64,000 nucleotides of DNA from Streptomyces sp. NBC_01264 (GTDB lineage Bacteria > Actinomycetota > Actinomycetes > Streptomycetales > Streptomycetaceae). Of the stretch, positions 51,520 through 61,747 are shown in pieces. Where the stretch lies: contig NZ_JAPEOX010000001.1 of assembly GCF_026340675.1 (NCBI RefSeq), forward strand, positions 6,386,001-6,450,000. The letters are read 5' to 3'. Every line of letters starts with the position of its first letter. The stretch's first letter is position 1. A model generated the notes under the pieces. That model worked only from the letters and a program-made list of their open reading frames with translations, was not told where the DNA came from and did not search any database. A program made the translations under genes and the position numbers.

Positions 51520-52460
51520 GTGACTGACAAGCTCGACAAGGTCCCGGGCCCGGCGGACACCCCGCCGGCCGGGGCCGTCCCCCCCGAGGCGATCAAGGCC
51601 ATTCCGGTTCGTCATTTCGGTCGCTGGGTCAGCGCCGTGGTCGTCATCGGTCTGGTCGTGATGCTCGCCGTCGCCTTCTCGCAGGGCAACGTCCGCTGGG
51701 CGACCGTGCCGGAGAAGCTGTTCGACCCGACCATCATCCGGGGCATGCTCAACACCATCTGGATCAGCGTCGCCTCGATGGCGCTGGGCCTGGTGCTCGG
51801 TGTCCTGTTCGCGGTGATGCGGCTCTCGAAGAACCCGGTGACCAGCACCATCGCCTGGTTCTACATCTGGTTCTTCCGCGGCACCCCGGTGTACGTGCAG
51901 CTCCTCATCTGGTTCAACCTCGCCCTGATCTTCCCGGTGCTGAACCTGGGGTTCTACAAGGACGAGATGACCCAGGTCATGACCCCGTTCCTGGCGGCCC
52001 TGCTGGGCCTGGGCCTGAACGAGGGCGCGTACATGGCGGAGATCGTCCGCGCCGGCATCCAGTCGGTCGACGAGGGCCAGAGCGAGGCCTCGCACGCGCT
52101 GGGCATGACCCGGACGCAGACCATGCGCCGGATCGTGCTGCCGCAGGCCATGCGGGTGATCGTGCCGCCCTCGGGCAATGAGTTCATCAACATGCTGAAG
52201 ACCTCCTCGCTGGTGGTCGCCGTGCAGTATCCCGAGCTGCTGCGGGCGGCCCAGGACATCGCGTCGACCTCGTTCGCGGTGATGGAGATGTTCTTCGTCG
52301 CGTCGATCTGGTACCTCGTCCTGACCAGTGTGTTCAGCGTCGGCCAGTACTACCTGGAGCGCCGCTACGCGCGCGGTTCACTGCGGTCCCTGCCGCCCAC
52401 CCCGCTGCAGAAGATCAAGGCGAACCTCTCCCGCTTCTCCAACCGCAAGGCGGTGGCCTG

Positions 52461-52461
<1 letters not shown>
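51520..52461 (+). CDS. Polar amino acid ABC transporter permease
   Basis: 313 aa from GTG 51520, with an N-terminal Pro-rich stretch and five or six hydrophobic segments (about 45-290). The EAA loop is [20 protein letters not shown], typical of HisM/GlnP permeases; [16 protein letters not shown] is a family landmark. The single permease probably forms a homodimer. It lies 39 bp after the binding protein gene and its stop overlaps the ATPase ATG by one base. Confidence 0.94.
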
Positions 52462-53228
<767 letters not shown>

Positions 53229-53238
53229 GGCTTCACAC

Positions 53239-53278
53239 GCGTGAGGGGCGGTACGGAAACCCGTACCGCCCCTCACGC
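53239..53278 (+). terminator. Terminator of the amino acid ABC operon
   Basis: Perfect 18-bp stem (53239-53256 with 53261-53278), loop AAAC, 10 bp after the stop. Confidence 0.92.
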
Positions 53279-53317
53279 ACGCCCGGCCCGCCCTGCGGGC
53301 CTCCGCCGGGCCGGGGC

Positions 53318-54106
53318 CTACTTCAGGGCCAGCACCAGTCCGTCGGAGGGCGAGCGCCAGACCGTACGGGCCTCCGCGAAGCCGGCGCCGCGCAGCGTGG
53401 CCGTGTGCCAGGACTCCGGCGGGGTGTCGCCGTCGGCGTGCTCCCCGTAGATCTCGAAGCGGGCCTTCGTGGGCCCGGCGAGCGCCGGGTCGGCGGCCGC
53501 GAGCTCCCACCACTCGCGCCAGTCCAGCGCCCCGGCGGCCTTCGCCCGGTCCATGCCGCCGTGCCGGTGGGCACGCTCGGCGGCATTGATCCGGGGGGTG
53601 GCGGGGTCGGGCATGTGGTCGGCGTTCATGAACACCCCGCCGGTGCGCAGCAGGGGCGCGAGCTGCCCGTAGAGGACGGCGAGGTCCTCGCTGGGCAGCC
53701 AGTGCAGGGCGGTGGCCGTCAGGATCGCGTCGAAGGAGCCGTGGGGGAGGGCCGAGCGCCAGTCGGGGTCCTTGAGGTCGGCCGTCACGAGGGCGACGCG
53801 GGGGTCGCCGGCGAAGTGGCCACGGGCGATCGTCAACAGCGCGGGGTCGAGATCGACTCCCGTACTGGTGGATTGCGGGAACCTCTTGAGGACGCGGTCC
53901 GTGATACTTCCCGTACCGCACGCGAGATCGAGGACCCGGGGGGCGGTGCCGACCAGCGCCTCCACCATGTCCAGCATCACCCGGAACCGCTCCTCGCGGT
54001 CCGGCATGTACCACTCCTGCTGCCGGTCCCAGCTGTCCTGCCAGGCCTGCCAGTCGGATGGTGCAGCGGTATCGGGGTGGGCTGTATCCGCCACGAATGC
54101 CTCCAT
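53318..54106 (-). CDS. Class I SAM-dependent methyltransferase
   Basis: 262 aa from the ATG at 54106 (MEAFVADTAHPD). The SAM-binding motif VLDLACGTGSITDRVLKR (about 71-88) and the following GVDLDPALL motif, then DAILTATALHWL, define a class I fold of the UbiE/trans-aconitate-type group. Substrate unknown. An upstream in-frame ATG at 54148 would put the start close to the divergent gene's promoter and is less likely. It is divergent from the CGNR-like regulator at 54174 over 67 bp, a possible regulatory pair. Confidence 0.9.
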   Translation of the reverse strand: MEAFVADTAHPDTAAPSDWQAWQDSWDRQQEWYMPDREERFRVMLDMVEALVGTAPRVLDLACGTGSITDRVLKRFPQSTSTGVDLDPALLTIARGHFAGDPRVALVTADLKDPDWRSALPHGSFDAILTATALHWLPSEDLAVLYGQLAPLLRTGGVFMNADHMPDPATPRINAAERAHRHGGMDRAKAAGALDWREWWELAAADPALAGPTKARFEIYGEHADGDTPPESWHTATLRGAGFAEARTVWRSPSDGLVLALK

Positions 54107-54173
54107 GCGTAATACCCTCGAACATGTCTCAGCCGTTACCGGAGACACTAATCCGCAGCCGTAAGGACTACAA

Positions 54174-54803
54174 GTGGAACTGGCCCATTACTCGGACTAT
54201 GCCGTGCGCCTGGTCAACACCGAGGAGCCGGCCCGCAACAAGGACTCGCTGACCTCCGTCGACGCCGTCCGCGCCCTCTTCGGCGCCAGCGTGCAGATGG
54301 CCCGCCGGGTCACGGACGGCGACGTCACCCGCTTCCGCAACGTCCGCGGCCGGCTGCGCACCGTCTTTGAGGCCGCCGACAACGGCGACCACGTCCTCGC
54401 CGTCGACCTGCTGAACTCCCTGCTCATGGAGTTCCCGGTCAGCCCGCAGGTCTCCGGGCACGAGACGATCGGTGAGCACGGCGGCCCGAACTGGCACATC
54501 CACCTGGCCGACCACCCCTCCAACGCCTCCGCCGGCTACGCCGCGATCGCGTGCTTCGGACTGGCCTTCCACCTCACCGAGCACGGCCCCGACCGGCTCG
54601 GCCTCTGCCAGGCCCCGCCCTGCCGCAACGCCTACCTCGACACCTCCACCAACCGCTCCCGGCGCTACTGCTCCGACCGGTGCGCCACGCGCGCCAACGT
54701 CGCCGCCTACCGCGCCCGCAAGCGGCTGGAGGCCGAGGAGTCCGCCCGCAGCGGACGCAGCGCCGAGGCGGCCCAGGAGAGCCACGCCCTCAGCGAACGC
54801 TGA
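54174..54803 (+). CDS. ABATE/CGNR zinc finger-type protein
   Basis: 209 aa from GTG 54174. An N-terminal ABATE-like helical domain (about 1-130) with HYSDYAVRLVNTEEPARNKD is followed by a CGNR-type zinc finger, LCQAPPCRNAYLDTSTNRSR and YCSDRCATRANVAAYRARKR. The hallmark CGNR tetrapeptide is CATR here, but the four cysteines (CxxxxC...CxxxC) remain. Such proteins are thought to be transcription regulators. The C-terminal 32 codons overlap the convergent sodX gene by 97 bp. Divergent from a methyltransferase. Confidence 0.88.
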   Translation: MELAHYSDYAVRLVNTEEPARNKDSLTSVDAVRALFGASVQMARRVTDGDVTRFRNVRGRLRTVFEAADNGDHVLAVDLLNSLLMEFPVSPQVSGHETIGEHGGPNWHIHLADHPSNASAGYAAIACFGLAFHLTEHGPDRLGLCQAPPCRNAYLDTSTNRSRRYCSDRCATRANVAAYRARKRLEAEESARSGRSAEAAQESHALSER

Positions 54804-55174
54804 TCGCGCGCCGCGTGCTCCGGCAGGGGGCGCGGCCGGAAGCGGACCAGGGCGGTCGCCAGCACGAGCTCGTCGGGGACCGCCCCGTAGTCCGTGCTGT
54901 CGCCCGTCGCGTTGTACGGGTTGTCGCCCAGCACCCACCAGCCGCCCGGCCGCCGCTCCGCCGCCCGCTTGACGACCAGCAGGTCCTGCTGAAACGGGTG
55001 GCGCAGCACCACCACGTGGCCCGGCCGCACGGGGGCCCCGTAGCGGACCAGCACCTGGTCCCCGCTCTGCAGCGTCGGCGCCATCGAGGGGCCGCTCACC
55101 TCCACCGTGCCGAGCCGCTTCAACGGCGACTCCCACTCCCGCGTCCGGCCGCGCGAGCGCGTGCTCCCCGCCAT
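54707..55174 (-). CDS. sodX: Nickel superoxide dismutase maturation protease SodX
   Basis: 155 aa, S26 signal-peptidase-like. The catalytic Ser is in VEVSGPSMAPTL and the Lys in QQDLLVVKRAAE; GDNPYNATGDSTDYG is the typical loop. Needed to trim the N-terminal propeptide of nickel SOD. It is divergent from sodN over 193 bp and thus beside its client. Its last 97 bp lie antisense to the end of the CGNR-type gene, an overlap of unusual length. ATG at 55174 opens MAGSTRSRG. Confidence 0.93.
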   Translation of the reverse strand: MAGSTRSRGRTREWESPLKRLGTVEVSGPSMAPTLQSGDQVLVRYGAPVRPGHVVVLRHPFQQDLLVVKRAAERRPGGWWVLGDNPYNATGDSTDYGAVPDELVLATALVRFRPRPLPEHAARDQRSLRAWLSWAASALRPLRADSSASSRLRAR

Positions 55175-55367
55175 CCGTGGCCTCCGTAACCGTGCTCGTC
55201 CACTCTTCGTGCCATCCCGCATGCTGCCGCACTCTTCCGTACATTCGGTCACCGGCCCGGGTACGTCCCTGGACTTTTGTCCCAACCGCACGGGGGCGCC
55301 CGCGAAATCGTCTTTCTCACGGAGTAATCTCCCCCTTGAGAAGACGATCACGAGGAGGACAAACTCC

Positions 55368-55763
55368 ATGCTTTCCCGCCTCTTCGCCCCCAAGGCGAAG
55401 GTCTCCGCCCACTGCGATCTTCCGTGCGGCGTGTACGACCCTGCCCAGGCCCGCATCGAGGCCGAGTCCGTCAAGGCCGTGCAGGAGAAGTACCAGGCCA
55501 ACGAAGACGCCGACTTCCGCGCGCGCGCCATCACCATCAAGGAGCAGCGCGCCGAGCTCGCGAAGCACCACGTTTCCGTGCTGTGGAGCGACTACTTCAA
55601 GCCGCCGCACTTCGAGAAGTACCCGCAGCTGCACACCCTGGTCAACGACACCCTGAAGGCCCTCTCGGCCGCCAAGGCGTCGAACGACCCGGCGACCGGC
55701 GCCAAGGCGCTGGAGCTCATCGCCGAGATCGACCGCATCTTCTGGGAGACCAAGGCCGCCTGA
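55368..55763 (+). CDS. sodN: Nickel superoxide dismutase SodN
   Basis: 131 aa. The 14-residue propeptide MLSRLFAPKAKVSA ends just before the nickel hook HCDLPCGVYD: the new His1, Cys2 and Cys6 bind nickel in the mature enzyme, and the D-x-x-C-G-x-Y sequence is intact. Cytoplasmic hexamer that removes superoxide. ATG at 55368 follows GAGGAGG. In S. coelicolor nickel and Nur set the balance between iron (sodF) and nickel SOD. The gene ends in a terminator shared with a small convergent gene. Maturation should be done by the adjacent sodX product. Confidence 0.97.
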   Translation: MLSRLFAPKAKVSAHCDLPCGVYDPAQARIEAESVKAVQEKYQANEDADFRARAITIKEQRAELAKHHVSVLWSDYFKPPHFEKYPQLHTLVNDTLKALSAAKASNDPATGAKALELIAEIDRIFWETKAA

Positions 55764-55806
55764 TCCGGCTCTCCAGCCTGATCGGCCTTGTCCCGCGGGA
55801 CGATGA

Positions 55807-55843
55807 CGAAGGGGCCCGACCGCACTGCGGTCGGGCCCCTTCG
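55807..55843. terminator. Bidirectional terminator between sodN and a small gene
   Basis: Perfect 17-bp stem (55807-55823 with 55827-55843) and a 3-nt loop between convergent genes. Confidence 0.9.
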
Positions 55844-55864
55844 GCGTGGAGCGGGGCCACGCCC

Positions 55865-56050
55865 CTACTCGTCGTCCTCATCCTCGTCGTCCAGGCGGGC
55901 CAGCCACGTCGCGAGGCGTTCCACCGGGACCTCGAAGTCCGGGTTCAGGTCGACGAAGGTGCGCAGCTGCTCGGCGAGCCACTCGAAGGTGACCTCCTCC
56001 TCGCCGCGCCGCTTCTCCAGCTCCTCGATGCCGCGATCGGTGAAGTACAA
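55865..56050 (-). CDS. Small acidic conserved protein (DUF6104-like)
   Basis: 61 aa from a TTG start at 56050 that follows GGAG at 6-7 nt: MYFTDRGIEELEKRRG..., then VTFEWLAEQLRTFVDLNPDF and an acidic tail DDEDEDDE. The sequence fits a short family highly conserved in Streptomyces (DUF6104, from memory). The longer frame to 56203 is a poor candidate, lacking conservation signs. No known role. It is divergent from the HExxH-like gene at 56195. Confidence 0.85.
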   Translation of the reverse strand: MYFTDRGIEELEKRRGEEEVTFEWLAEQLRTFVDLNPDFEVPVERLATWLARLDDEDEDDE

Positions 56051-56194
56051 GTCGGGCTCCGTGCGGTGGTCGGGTGTTCGGGTGTCTCCCGTCAGGATAA
56101 TCCGCCGCCCGCCGACGCCGGACCTGACCGCTTTCCGCCGTTCGCGGAGCCCCATCCCCGGGCAGGGATGGAGGGTCCGCGGCGGGAGGTATGC

Positions 56195-57421
56195 ATGGAT
56201 CACCCCGAGCCGAGCGACAGCGTGCTGAGGGCCCTCGGTTCCACCGAGCCGTCCGCCGGGGGAACCGCGCTGGTGTGCGGCGTACGGCGGGCCCGGCGGC
56301 TACGGCTGCTGCGGGAGCTCGCGGAACTGACCGGAGCCCGTGCCGGGGAGGCGGCCGAGCGCTGGGCCCTGCTGGAGGAGGCCGGGCGGCGCGACCCCGG
56401 TGCGGTGGGCGACGTGGTGCACTATCCGGCCACCGGACTGTGGGCCGAGGAGACGCTGGACCGGCTGCGCACGCGGCACGGGCCGCCCGCCGACCTCGGG
56501 CACCTCGGGGCACTGGCCGCCGCCGCGGCGCTGCGCGCCGGGATCGGCTTCAAGATCACGCTGCGGCCCGGGCACGGACGCCTCGTCCTGCCCACCCTCG
56601 GGCTGCTGCGCCCGGACCGGCCGGGCCCGGTCTCCCTGACCGAGGGATCGTGGGACCCCGGCAACCCGGAGGCGCTGGCCCTGCACGCGCTGCCCGACGG
56701 GCGGACCGCCCTCGACGACCTGGACCCGTACCGCGCCCCCGGGACGGTGCCCGCCGCCCGCCGGCTCACGCCCAAGGGGCACAGGCGCTGGGACACCCAG
56801 TGGTCGGGGGCCCTGACCCTGCTGCGGCGCTACGACACCGCCCGCGCGGAGGAGGCCGGGAGCCTGCTGCGCTGTCTGGTCCCGCTGTCGGGCAGCTCCC
56901 GGTCCCACGGCGGAACCCTGCCCGCGGCGGCGGGCTCCGTCCTGGTGCGGGCCCAGCCGCCGCCCGTGCTGGCCGCGACCCTCGTGTTCGAGGTGCAGCA
57001 CGGGAAGCTGGCGGCCCTCTCGGAGACGCTGCCGCTGCACACCGCCGACCGCACCGCACGGTACTGGGCCCCCTGGAGGGACGATCCACGGCCGCTGGAG
57101 GGCCTCCTGAGGGGCGCGTACGCGCATCTCGGGCTGGCGGGCTACTGGCAGCGCGCGGCGCTCTACGGGGCCAGGGGAGCGTGGGCGCAGCACGCGCGGG
57201 TGCGGGCGCAGGTGGCGGCTGTGCTGCCCGTCCTGGAGGCCTGCCCGGAACTCACCGCGGGCGGGCGGGTGTTCGTCGGAGCGATGGCCGCGGCCGAGCG
57301 GGCCATGGACGGGGTGCCGGCGCCGGGGTCCCGGTACGCGGTGGCTCGCGCGGCGGTGGAGCACGACCGGGCCGCGTGGTGCGCGGCGCACCCGAACCTG
57401 GCACCGTACGCGGCCGGCTGA
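56195..57421 (+). CDS. aKG-HExxH peptide beta-hydroxylase family protein with degenerate metal site
   Basis: 408 aa with the architecture of the HExxH-motif proteins found beside FxSxx/radical-SAM RiPP systems: HYPATGLWAEETL (76-88), LVFEVQHGKLAAL (263-275) and RYWAPWRDDPRPLEGLLRGA (289-308). The family core HE(F/x)QHxKL is FEVQH here (Phe265-Glu-Val-Gln-His269), so the first metal-binding His is Phe, confirmed by TTC at 56987. Loss of one ligand may abolish iron binding. No precursor peptide or radical-SAM gene is beside it. ATG at 56195 is preceded by GGCGGGAGG. The function may be non-catalytic. Confidence 0.8.
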   Translation: MDHPEPSDSVLRALGSTEPSAGGTALVCGVRRARRLRLLRELAELTGARAGEAAERWALLEEAGRRDPGAVGDVVHYPATGLWAEETLDRLRTRHGPPADLGHLGALAAAAALRAGIGFKITLRPGHGRLVLPTLGLLRPDRPGPVSLTEGSWDPGNPEALALHALPDGRTALDDLDPYRAPGTVPAARRLTPKGHRRWDTQWSGALTLLRRYDTARAEEAGSLLRCLVPLSGSSRSHGGTLPAAAGSVLVRAQPPPVLAATLVFEVQHGKLAALSETLPLHTADRTARYWAPWRDDPRPLEGLLRGAYAHLGLAGYWQRAALYGARGAWAQHARVRAQVAAVLPVLEACPELTAGGRVFVGAMAAAERAMDGVPAPGSRYAVARAAVEHDRAAWCAAHPNLAPYAAG

Positions 57422-57448
57422 CGGGGCGGGGCCGCTGCGCGGGGCCGT

Positions 57449-57473
57449 CCCCTACCCGCCCTTCCACCGTTCC
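57449..57473 (-). repeat. Copy of a dispersed intergenic repeat
   Basis: Reverse copy of the block at 33067-33091 and 63861-63885; the CTCAAACGCCGG block at 57500-57521 is also shared with 22776 and 63701. Confidence 0.85.
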
Positions 57474-57527
57474 CCGGGGCTCCGCCCCGGACCCCGGTCC
57501 TCAAACGCCGGACGGGCTGGACGCGCC

Positions 57528-57561
57528 GGAAGGCCCGGCCCCCTTGGGGGCCGGGCCTTCC
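57528..57561. terminator. Terminator between the HExxH-like gene and KGD
   Basis: Stem GGAAGGCCCGGCCC with its complement, 14-16 bp, and a tiny loop between two convergent genes. Confidence 0.85.
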
Positions 57562-57575
57562 GTGAGGTGTGAGGC

Positions 57576-60500
57576 CTAGGCTTCGAAGACCTCGTTCAGG
57601 AGGAGCTGCTGCTCCGCCTGGTGGCGCTTGGCCGAGCCGACCGCCGGGGACGAGCCGTGCGGGCGGGAGATGCGGCGCAGGCGCTCGCCGGCCGGGATGT
57701 CCGCGCCGACCGCCAGGTCGAGGTGGTCGATCAGGTTGAGGGCGATGAAGGGCCACGCGCCCTGGTTCGCCGGCTCCTCCTGGGCCCAGATGTACTTCGC
57801 CGCGTTCGGGAACTTGGCGATCTCCGCCTGGAGCTCCGCACCCGGGAGCGGGTACAGGCGCTCGATGCGGATGATCGCCGTGTCGGTGATGCCCCGCTTC
57901 TCGCGCTCGGCCTCCAGGTCGTAGTAGACCTTGCCCGCGCAGAAGACGACCTTGCGGACGGCGTTGGGGTCCACGGTGGAGTCGCCGATGACCGGACGGA
58001 ACGCACCGGTCGTGAACTCCTCCGCCTTCGACGCCGCCGCCTTCAGACGCAGCATCGACTTCGGGGTGAAGACGATGAGCGGCTTGTGGTGCGGGTTGTG
58101 GACCTGCCAGCGCAGGAGGTGGAAGTAGTTCGACGGGAGCGTCGGCATCGCGACCGTCATGTTGTCCTGCGCGCACATCTGCAGGAAGCGCTCCGGGCGG
58201 GCGGAGGAGTGGTCCGGGCCCTGGCCCTCGTAGCCGTGCGGCAGGAGGAGCGTGACGCCGGACGTCTGGCCCCACTTCTGCTCGGCCGAGGAGATGAACT
58301 CGTCGACGACGGTCTGCGCGCCGTTGACGAAGTCACCGAACTGGGCCTCCCACAGGACCAGAGCGTCCGGGCGGGCCAGCGAGTAGCCGTACTCGAAGCC
58401 CATGGCCGCGTACTCGGAGAGCAGCGAGTCGTAGACGTTGTAGCGGGCCTGCTCGTCCGACAGGTAGAGCAGCGGGGTGTAGTCCTCGCCCGTCTCCCGG
58501 TCGATGAGGACCGCGTGGCGCTGGCCGAAGGTGCCGCGGCGGGAGTCCTGGCCGGACAGCCGGACCGGGGTGCCCTCCATCAGCAGCGAACCGAAGGCCA
58601 GGGTCTCGCCCATGCCCCAGTCGATGGTGCCGTCGTCGATCATCGCCGCGCGGCGCTGCAGCTGCGGCAGCAGGCGCGGGTGGACGGTGACCGTGTCCGG
58701 GACGTTGACCTGGGCCTCGGCGATCCGCTTGACGACCTCCTGGGAGATCGCGGTGTTCACGAAGACCGGGAACTCCTGCGCGACCTGCGCGGGCGCCACC
58801 GGGGCCGCCGCGGGCTGCGTGGCGGCCTCGCGGACCTCCGCGAAGACCTTCTCCAGCTGGCCCTGGAAGTCCTGGAGCGCCTGCTCGGCCTCTTCCAGGG
58901 TGATGTCGCCGCGACCGATGAGGGACTCGGTGTACAGCTTGCGCACCGAGCGCTTCTTGTCGATCAGGTCGTACATCAGCGGCTGCGTGAACGCCGGGTT
59001 GTCCGACTCGTTGTGACCGCGGCGGCGGTAGCAGATGAGGTCGATGACCACGTCCTTGTTGAACGCCTGACGGAACTCGAAGGCCAGGCGCGCGATGCGG
59101 ACCACGGCCTCCGGGTCGTCGCCGTTCACGTGGAAGATCGGCGCCTCGATCATGCGGGCCACGTCGGTCGCGTACATCGAGGAACGCGAGGACTCCGGGG
59201 CGGCGGTGAAGCCGACCTGGTTGTTGATGACCACGTGCACGGTGCCGCCGGTGCGGTAGCCGCGCAGCTGCGACATGTTCAGCGTCTCGGCGACGACGCC
59301 CTGGCCCGCGAAGGCCGCGTCGCCGTGCAGGGCGACGGGCAGGACCGTGAAGTCCGTGCCGCCCTTGTTGATGATGTCCTGCTTGGCGCGGACCACGCCC
59401 TCCAGGACCGGGTCCACCGCCTCCAGGTGCGAGGGGTTGGCGACGAGCGAGACCTTGATCTGCTCCCCGTCCAGGCCCGTGAAGGTGCCGTTGGCACCCA
59501 GGTGGTACTTGACGTCGCCGGAGCCGTGCATGGACTTCGGGTCGAGGTTGCCCTCGAACTCGCGGAAGATCTGCGCGTACGACTTGCCGACGATGTTCGC
59601 CAGCACGTTCAGGCGGCCGCGGTGGGCCATGCCGATCGCGACCTCTTCGAGGCGGGCCTCGGCGGCCGAGTCGATGACGGCGTCGAGCAGCGGGATGACG
59701 GACTCGCCGCCCTCCAGGGAGAAGCGCTTCTGGCCGACGTACTTCGTCTGCAGGAAGGTCTCGAAGGCCTCCGCCGCGTTCAGCCGGCGCAGGATCCGCA
59801 GCTGCTCCTCGCGCTCAGGCTTGGAGTGCGGGCGCTCGATGCGGTCCTGGATCCAGCGGCGCTGCTTCGGGTCCTGGATGTGCATGAACTCGACGCCGGT
59901 GGTGCGGCAGTACGAGTCGCGCAGCACGCCGAGGATGTCGCGGAGCTTCATCATCGACTTGCCGGAGAAGCCGCCGACCGCGAACTCGCGCTCCAGGTCC
60001 CACAGGGTGAGGCCGTGCTCGGTGATGTCGAGGTCGGGGTGCTTGCGCTGCTTGTACTCCAGCGGGTCGGTGTCGGCCATGACGTGGCCGCGGACCCGGT
60101 AGGAGTGGATCAGCTCGAAGACGCGGGCGGCCTTCGTGACGTCGTCGTCGTGCGAGGCGTCGATGTCCCGGAGCCAGCGGACCGGCTCGTACGGGATGCG
60201 CAGCGCCTCGAAGACGTCGTCGTAGAAGCCGCTCTCGCCGAGCAGCATGTTCGCGACGATGCGCAGGAACTCGCCGGAGGCCGCGCCCTGGATGACCCGG
60301 TGGTCGTAGGTCGAGGTCAGGGTCATGACCTTGGAGATGCCCAGCTTGTTCAGGGTGTCCTGCGAGGTGCCCTGGAACTCGGCGGGGTAGTCCATGGAGC
60401 CGACGCCCATGATGACCGACTGTCCGGGCATCAGGCGGGGCACGGAGTGCACGGTGCCCAGGCCGCCGGGGTTGGTGAGGGAGACCGTCACCCCGGTGAA

Positions 60501-61490
60501 GTCGTCCATCGTCAGCTTGCCGATGCGGGCCCGGCGGACGATGTCCTCGTAGGCCTGCCAGAACTCGAAGAAGTTGAGGGTCTCGGCCTTCTTGATGCCG
60601 GCGACGACGAGCTGGCGGTCGCCGTTGGGCTTCACCAGGTCGATCGCGAGACCGAAGTTGATGTGCTCCGGCTTGACCAGGGTCGGCTTGCCGTCCTTCT
60701 CCGCGAAGGAGTAGTTCATCGACGGCATGGCCTTGATGGCCTGCACCATCGCGTAGCCGATGAGGTGGGTGAAGGAGATCTTCCCGCCCCGGGCGCGCTT
60801 CAGGTGGTTGTTGATGACGATGCGGTTGTCGAACAGCAGCTTCACCGGGACGGCGCGGACGGACGTCGCCGTCGGCACTTCCAGGGAGGCGTTCATGTTC
60901 TTGACCACGGCAGCCGCCGGGCCGCGGAGCGTCACCAGTTCGGGGCCTGCGGGGGCCTCGGTGGCGGGCGCGGCCTTCTGGGGGGCTACGGAGGGGGTGG
61001 CCGGAGCGGCCTGGGAGGCGGGGGCTGCCGGTGCGGCGGCGGCCGGGGCCTGGGAGGTGACAGTCACAGCAGGGGCACCAGAGGGGGTGGCAGGTACAGG
61101 GGCAGGTGCTGACACGGGCGTCGTGGCCGCTGCGACGGGGGTGGCGGGCGCGGGGCTCGCCGTCCCTGTGGCGGCGGCGTCGGAAGCCTGCGGCGTCGCG
61201 GCGGTGACGGGGGTGGCGGCCTGTGCGGAGGCGCCGTCCGTCGTCGTCGCGGCAGGGGTGGCGGGCCGGTCCGTGGGCTTATCCGCCTTCACCGGAGCGA
61301 CAGCGCCCCCCGGCTTGTAGTCGGCGAAGAAGTCCCACCAGGCCCGGTCGACCGAGTTCGGGTCCTGGAGGTACTGCTGATAGATCTCGTCGACGAGCCA
61401 CTCGTTCGCGCCGAAGCCTGGGGCGGGGTTCTTCCCGCCTTCTCCTGCTTCGGTCGTGGTGCTCGGGTTACTGGGGGACTGTGGCGACAC
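57576..61490 (-). CDS. kgd: Multifunctional 2-oxoglutarate decarboxylase/dehydrogenase (KGD/OdhA type)
   Basis: 1304 aa from the GTG at 61490 ([10 protein letters not shown]), chosen because AGAGGG is upstream; the frame is open to 61517. N-terminal segment with [20 protein letters not shown], an Ala/Pro/Thr-rich linker (about 60-175), an E2-type acyltransferase domain lacking a lipoyl domain ([17 protein letters not shown]) and a full thiamine-dependent E1 domain ([45 protein letters not shown]). Actinobacteria use this fused E1-E2 with a separate lipoyl E2 and E3 in the citric acid cycle. Glutamate/nitrogen control usually acts via a FHA protein, not seen here. Confidence 0.96.
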   Translation of the reverse strand: MSPQSPSNPSTTTEAGEGGKNPAPGFGANEWLVDEIYQQYLQDPNSVDRAWWDFFADYKPGGAVAPVKADKPTDRPATPAATTTDGASAQAATPVTAATPQASDAAATGTASPAPATPVAAATTPVSAPAPVPATPSGAPAVTVTSQAPAAAAPAAPASQAAPATPSVAPQKAAPATEAPAGPELVTLRGPAAAVVKNMNASLEVPTATSVRAVPVKLLFDNRIVINNHLKRARGGKISFTHLIGYAMVQAIKAMPSMNYSFAEKDGKPTLVKPEHINFGLAIDLVKPNGDRQLVVAGIKKAETLNFFEFWQAYEDIVRRARIGKLTMDDFTGVTVSLTNPGGLGTVHSVPRLMPGQSVIMGVGSMDYPAEFQGTSQDTLNKLGISKVMTLTSTYDHRVIQGAASGEFLRIVANMLLGESGFYDDVFEALRIPYEPVRWLRDIDASHDDDVTKAARVFELIHSYRVRGHVMADTDPLEYKQRKHPDLDITEHGLTLWDLEREFAVGGFSGKSMMKLRDILGVLRDSYCRTTGVEFMHIQDPKQRRWIQDRIERPHSKPEREEQLRILRRLNAAEAFETFLQTKYVGQKRFSLEGGESVIPLLDAVIDSAAEARLEEVAIGMAHRGRLNVLANIVGKSYAQIFREFEGNLDPKSMHGSGDVKYHLGANGTFTGLDGEQIKVSLVANPSHLEAVDPVLEGVVRAKQDIINKGGTDFTVLPVALHGDAAFAGQGVVAETLNMSQLRGYRTGGTVHVVINNQVGFTAAPESSRSSMYATDVARMIEAPIFHVNGDDPEAVVRIARLAFEFRQAFNKDVVIDLICYRRRGHNESDNPAFTQPLMYDLIDKKRSVRKLYTESLIGRGDITLEEAEQALQDFQGQLEKVFAEVREAATQPAAAPVAPAQVAQEFPVFVNTAISQEVVKRIAEAQVNVPDTVTVHPRLLPQLQRRAAMIDDGTIDWGMGETLAFGSLLMEGTPVRLSGQDSRRGTFGQRHAVLIDRETGEDYTPLLYLSDEQARYNVYDSLLSEYAAMGFEYGYSLARPDALVLWEAQFGDFVNGAQTVVDEFISSAEQKWGQTSGVTLLLPHGYEGQGPDHSSARPERFLQMCAQDNMTVAMPTLPSNYFHLLRWQVHNPHHKPLIVFTPKSMLRLKAAASKAEEFTTGAFRPVIGDSTVDPNAVRKVVFCAGKVYYDLEAEREKRGITDTAIIRIERLYPLPGAELQAEIAKFPNAAKYIWAQEEPANQGAWPFIALNLIDHLDLAVGADIPAGERLRRISRPHGSSPAVGSAKRHQAEQQLLLNEVFEA

Positions 61491-61747
61491 GGCGGCAACC
61501 GCCCTCTTCCGCTTCACAAGGTATGGACAGCGGGAATAAAGGCTACGCCTCCCGGGCCGTGAGATGCAGACCGGGCGGGACTTACGTCGCGTAGGTCACA
61601 TCGAACGGCGGGTTTCACCACCAGGAATGGCGGGAAACAAGCGTGGTTCGGGCAGGAGGCACCGCGGTTGCGGCCCCCTGGCTTCGCACCCCTGACGGAC
61701 CCCGGCGCGTGTGGCCGAGATCATGTCCTTCCCACTCGAACCCTACG

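Noticed and set aside
57621..61112. Plus-strand open frame of 1163 codons inside the KGD gene
   Set aside because: Antisense shadow of a conserved enzyme; composition is rich in Arg/Val/Gly/Asp with no known motif.
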